This document shows, one piece after another, positions 42,748 to 45,339 of a DNA stretch of 45,339 bases. This stretch comes from Fragilaria crotonensis (taxonomy: Eukaryota > Bacillariophyta > Fragilariophyceae > Fragilariales > Fragilariaceae). The position numbers and the translations under genes are program-made. The DNA lies in assembly GCA_022925895.1 (NCBI GenBank), contig JAKSYS010000515.1, positions 1 through 45,339 of the forward strand, read 5' to 3'. How positions within the stretch are numbered: the first letter of the stretch is position 1; every line of letters starts with the position of its first letter. The notes below the pieces were generated by a model, which saw only the letters and a program-made list of their open reading frames with translations, searched no databases and was not told where the DNA came from.

Positions 42748-44677
42748 ATGAGGATGATGATGCTGACGATACACTTTTTGATTGTGCTGTTTGCATTCGC
42801 ATCGATGATGACGACGGTAATAGGCATTGCTCCGCCCCATCCAGATTATTTGGAGGAATACAAAAGGCGACGGAAACTGTCGGCAACTGCAACAAGCAAC
42901 CACACATTAACAAGAATATCAGAAGCAAGGAAAAGGAATTTAAAACTGCGGCGACTGAGTCCTGAACTTTGTCATGGCCTGACTGAACAAGAATGCCGAC
43001 GGCTCGATGATAGTTTCCTAGTTACCTGGAAGGCACGTGCATTAGTGCTTACTGGAACTCTCAGAACATTGGTCGTTTGTGTTCGTTTCGCAGATCACAA
43101 GAACAGAACTCTTCCTTCGCTCGACGACATCCAAGCTCTCTGGACAGCTGGTGAAGGCGAAGCAACAGATATCCTTCCAACCGGCTCCATTCAGTATATA
43201 CGACAAAATTCATATGACAACCTATATCTCGAAGCCGATGTCTTTGATTGGGTCACAACAGACAACACGGAGCTCTACTATTCATTCGGTCTTTCCGGTT
43301 TGTCGAGTGAATTAGCATCCTTCGCCTTTCCCTTTGACCCTGGATAACCAAGGGATCGATTTTCCAGATACGATCTCGATGGCGACGGAGTTATCGACTC
43401 ACTCGTCGTTTTGCATTCAGGATTTCCTGCCAGTGGGAGGCATTGTTACAGAACCGAGCACCCGAAGAACAGAATCTGGTCACACGCGATGGGGACCATT
43501 AATAATCCGTGGACGTCTAAAAATGGACTATACACCCTTGGCGGATACACTGTGGCCTCGAGTCTGAGAGGAATATGTGGTTCAGATTTGGCGAGAATAG
43601 GAGTCATGGCACATGAATTTGTGCACACATGGGGTATTCCTGATCTCTATGATACGGCGGGAGACTGGATAGGGAAGGGCATTGGTACTTTCGATATCAT
43701 GTCCAATCCTTATGGATTGGATGGTGCTCAAACTCACCCTGGCAACATGGGACCGTGGGTGAAGATGCAATCAGGGTGGCTCGATCCTATCGAAATTACA
43801 CAAGATGGAGAATATTTCATTGAAGCGTCAGCCCTCAATCAAGCGTCTATATCATCCGCGACGACTTTCCCAGTGCCGAGTATCTCCTCATTGAGAATCG
43901 ACAACCCATAGGTTGGGATGCACTTCTCTGGGCGGCGGGTTGTTGATCTGGCACATTGATGACAACATGGAGAACAACAGCCGTCGAGGTTTTCCTGGTC
44001 AGGATGGTTGGCCAGGGAACGGAAATCACTATCGCGTTGCGATTGCCGGTAGTGATCGAAATTTCGATCTCGAAAATGGCAACAACAACGGGGATGACAC
44101 TGATTACTGGGTTTCCGGTAGCGAATTGGCGCCCGGCTTGTTTGAATCTGTGGCAACCGACTTCTCGCGTTATCCCAACACGAACTCCTACATGTTTGGC
44201 AGAATATTTCTGACCGGCCTTCGTATCTACGATATCTCCCAGTCCGGTACAGTCATGTCCTTCAAAGTGGAAGGCATGTCCACCGCCTCACCGCTCACGT
44301 CAACTCCAAGTCCGGCTCCAGTTCCGCCACCAACATTGCCTCCAACTCGTTCCCCTACCACGAAGCCACCGCTGGCTACGCCCAGCCCGCTCGGGACGCC
44401 TACCAGTCAACCTACTCGAACGTCGACTCGTCAACCTACTCGAACGCCTACTAGTCAACCAACTGGATCTCCTGTCGCGTCGGCCTTCCCGTCGGACGAC
44501 CCAGAAACGACCATCCTTGGACTGCAGCCGACAAGGCCGGTGACTCTAATGTCACAGAAGCCTGCCAGCGACAGCCGCATGAGTTCCAACACACCAACAT
44601 CGGCAGGTTCAATGTTGGCTACGATTCTTGCCAAGTCCGTCGCCGTTTTCTGTTTTGTTGTAGTGCTAACGTCATAA
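42748..44677 (+). CDS. Secreted/anchored M6-type zinc metalloprotease (frame-broken)
   Basis: The ATG at 42748 opens a signal peptide (M-R-M-M-M-L-T-I-H-F-L-I-V-L-F-A-F-A). The prodomain-like region leads to V-C-V-R-F-A-D-H, D-L-D-G-D-G-V-I-D-S-L-V-V-L-H-S-G (about 43370-43430) and the zinc site M-A-H-E-F-V-H-T-W-G-I-P-D-L-Y-D (about 43605-43650). It continues with F-D-I-M-S-N-P, E-Y-L-L-I-E-N-R-Q and G-L-L-I-W-H-I-D-D-N. These match the M6 (immune inhibitor A-like) family. The tail is a Pro/Thr/Ser-rich stalk with P-T-R/S-Q-P-T repeats (44290-44470), then a terminal hydrophobic segment (A-V-F-C-F-V-V-V-L-T-S), consistent with a GPI or membrane anchor. Frame shifts near 43335-43365 and about 43840-43930 split it; an apparent TAA at 43345 falls inside the first. 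Confidence 0.85.
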
Positions 44678-45339
44678 CACAAATTAATCGTTCCTTCGAC
44701 AAGATAGATGAATTGCTGAAACCGTGCAATGTAGTACGCGGTCCCTGGATGTTGGATAGGACGTTCCGTGTGTGATGGTGATCATTTATAGTGTATGCAT
44801 CTCTACGAAATGCAAGGCAAGGGTTTCAATCTTCCAGTAAATCTTATGAGAAAATTTTCGAATGAACAGCCCTGCCGTTTATACTTCTTAGCAGGCCGAT
44901 AGATGCCCAATTGTAGACTGCCCGTTGATATACAAGTGCAGATGATCCCTCAAGAGTTAAGTACTAGACTCTCAGAACATGGATGCAAGCATCTCCTAGC
45001 AAGTACAATAGTGCTTCGTCTCTTGACAAAAACCAACATAAATACCGATGTACCTGCTGTTCGTGCAGACGTACTACCTGGTAGTACTAGATTCGAGATT
45101 CCGTTTCATTTACTGTGAACTCCTGGTTCCGGTAGCAATGTTGATTTCGGTTGTTGCATATGAACAGTGTGAATGCACAATGCATACACCTGGTATCTGG
45201 TACAACGTACTAGTCTCTGTTGGCGTTATGGATGTCGAGCAATTCCAACCCATCTATCAGGCTGCAATACAAGCGAGTCAACTGACGTTGACAACAGGGT
45301 GTATAGACAGACAGGCTGCAGGTATTCCATGTTTTCATG
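44678..45339. other. Window end, no gene seen
   Basis: This is 3' flank of the metalloprotease gene. One frame at 44903-45118 has no motif. GTACAACGTACTAG and similar words recur. Confidence 0.5.

Overview
This window looks like nuclear DNA from a diatom, probably a pennate one. I infer that from the proteins: a DUF6824-type protein with its D-V-L-C-G-R-G-G-G-T-N-N-H signature, a prolyl oligopeptidase whose leader carries an S-A-F signal/transit junction of the plastid-targeting kind, a membrane-anchored LRR protein of the type expanded in diatoms, and a very long non-LTR retroelement ORF2. The species cannot be named from the sequence.

Layout. 1-4568 is transposon territory: a 446-bp hAT-type MITE (131-576) and a 3.6-kb hAT element (972-4560) with perfect 8-bp target duplications, a wrecked minus-strand transposase and an internal array of 376-bp tandem repeats. 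4982-6826 encodes an Rsm22/METTL17-like mitoribosome assembly protein. 9012-10642 encodes a DUF6824 protein. 12933-10891 (minus) encodes a J-domain multi-pass membrane protein. A second copy of the MITE lies inverted at 13702-14150. 16267-17133 is an intact 288-aa type II membrane protein. An 8.3-kb LINE (17196-25515) sits just behind it and is bracketed by a 16-bp target duplication. 26327-27305 is a chimeric duplication, made of a broken 5' copy of the prolyl oligopeptidase joined to a copy of the J-protein gene's upstream region. 27460-31575 holds diverged tandem repeats, a 1.2-kb foldback element and a TIR-bounded repeat.

The right third is richer in genes: a Cys-rich protein with a bacterial-looking C-terminal domain (31677-32612), the full prolyl oligopeptidase (33029-35411), a truncated scramblase copy (35930-36125), an LRR membrane protein (37192-36263, minus), a Ty1/copia RNase H remnant (minus, about 38700-37970), a phospholipid scramblase (40441-41344) and an M6-type secreted metalloprotease (42748-44677). 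A block of about 1 kb (39256-40216 and 41611-42636) is duplicated directly, so that related sequence lies upstream of both the scramblase and the protease.

Nearly every conserved gene here is broken into several frames while its domain order and catalytic residues survive. Where I could place the breaks, many fall on single missing bases in A, C or G runs, so unpolished long-read assembly is a likely cause. Gene calls below therefore span the frame breaks. No pathway links the genes. The coherent story is repeat-driven remodelling: two hAT families, a LINE, a copia remnant, foldback DNA and local segmental duplication that copies gene starts and upstream regions.
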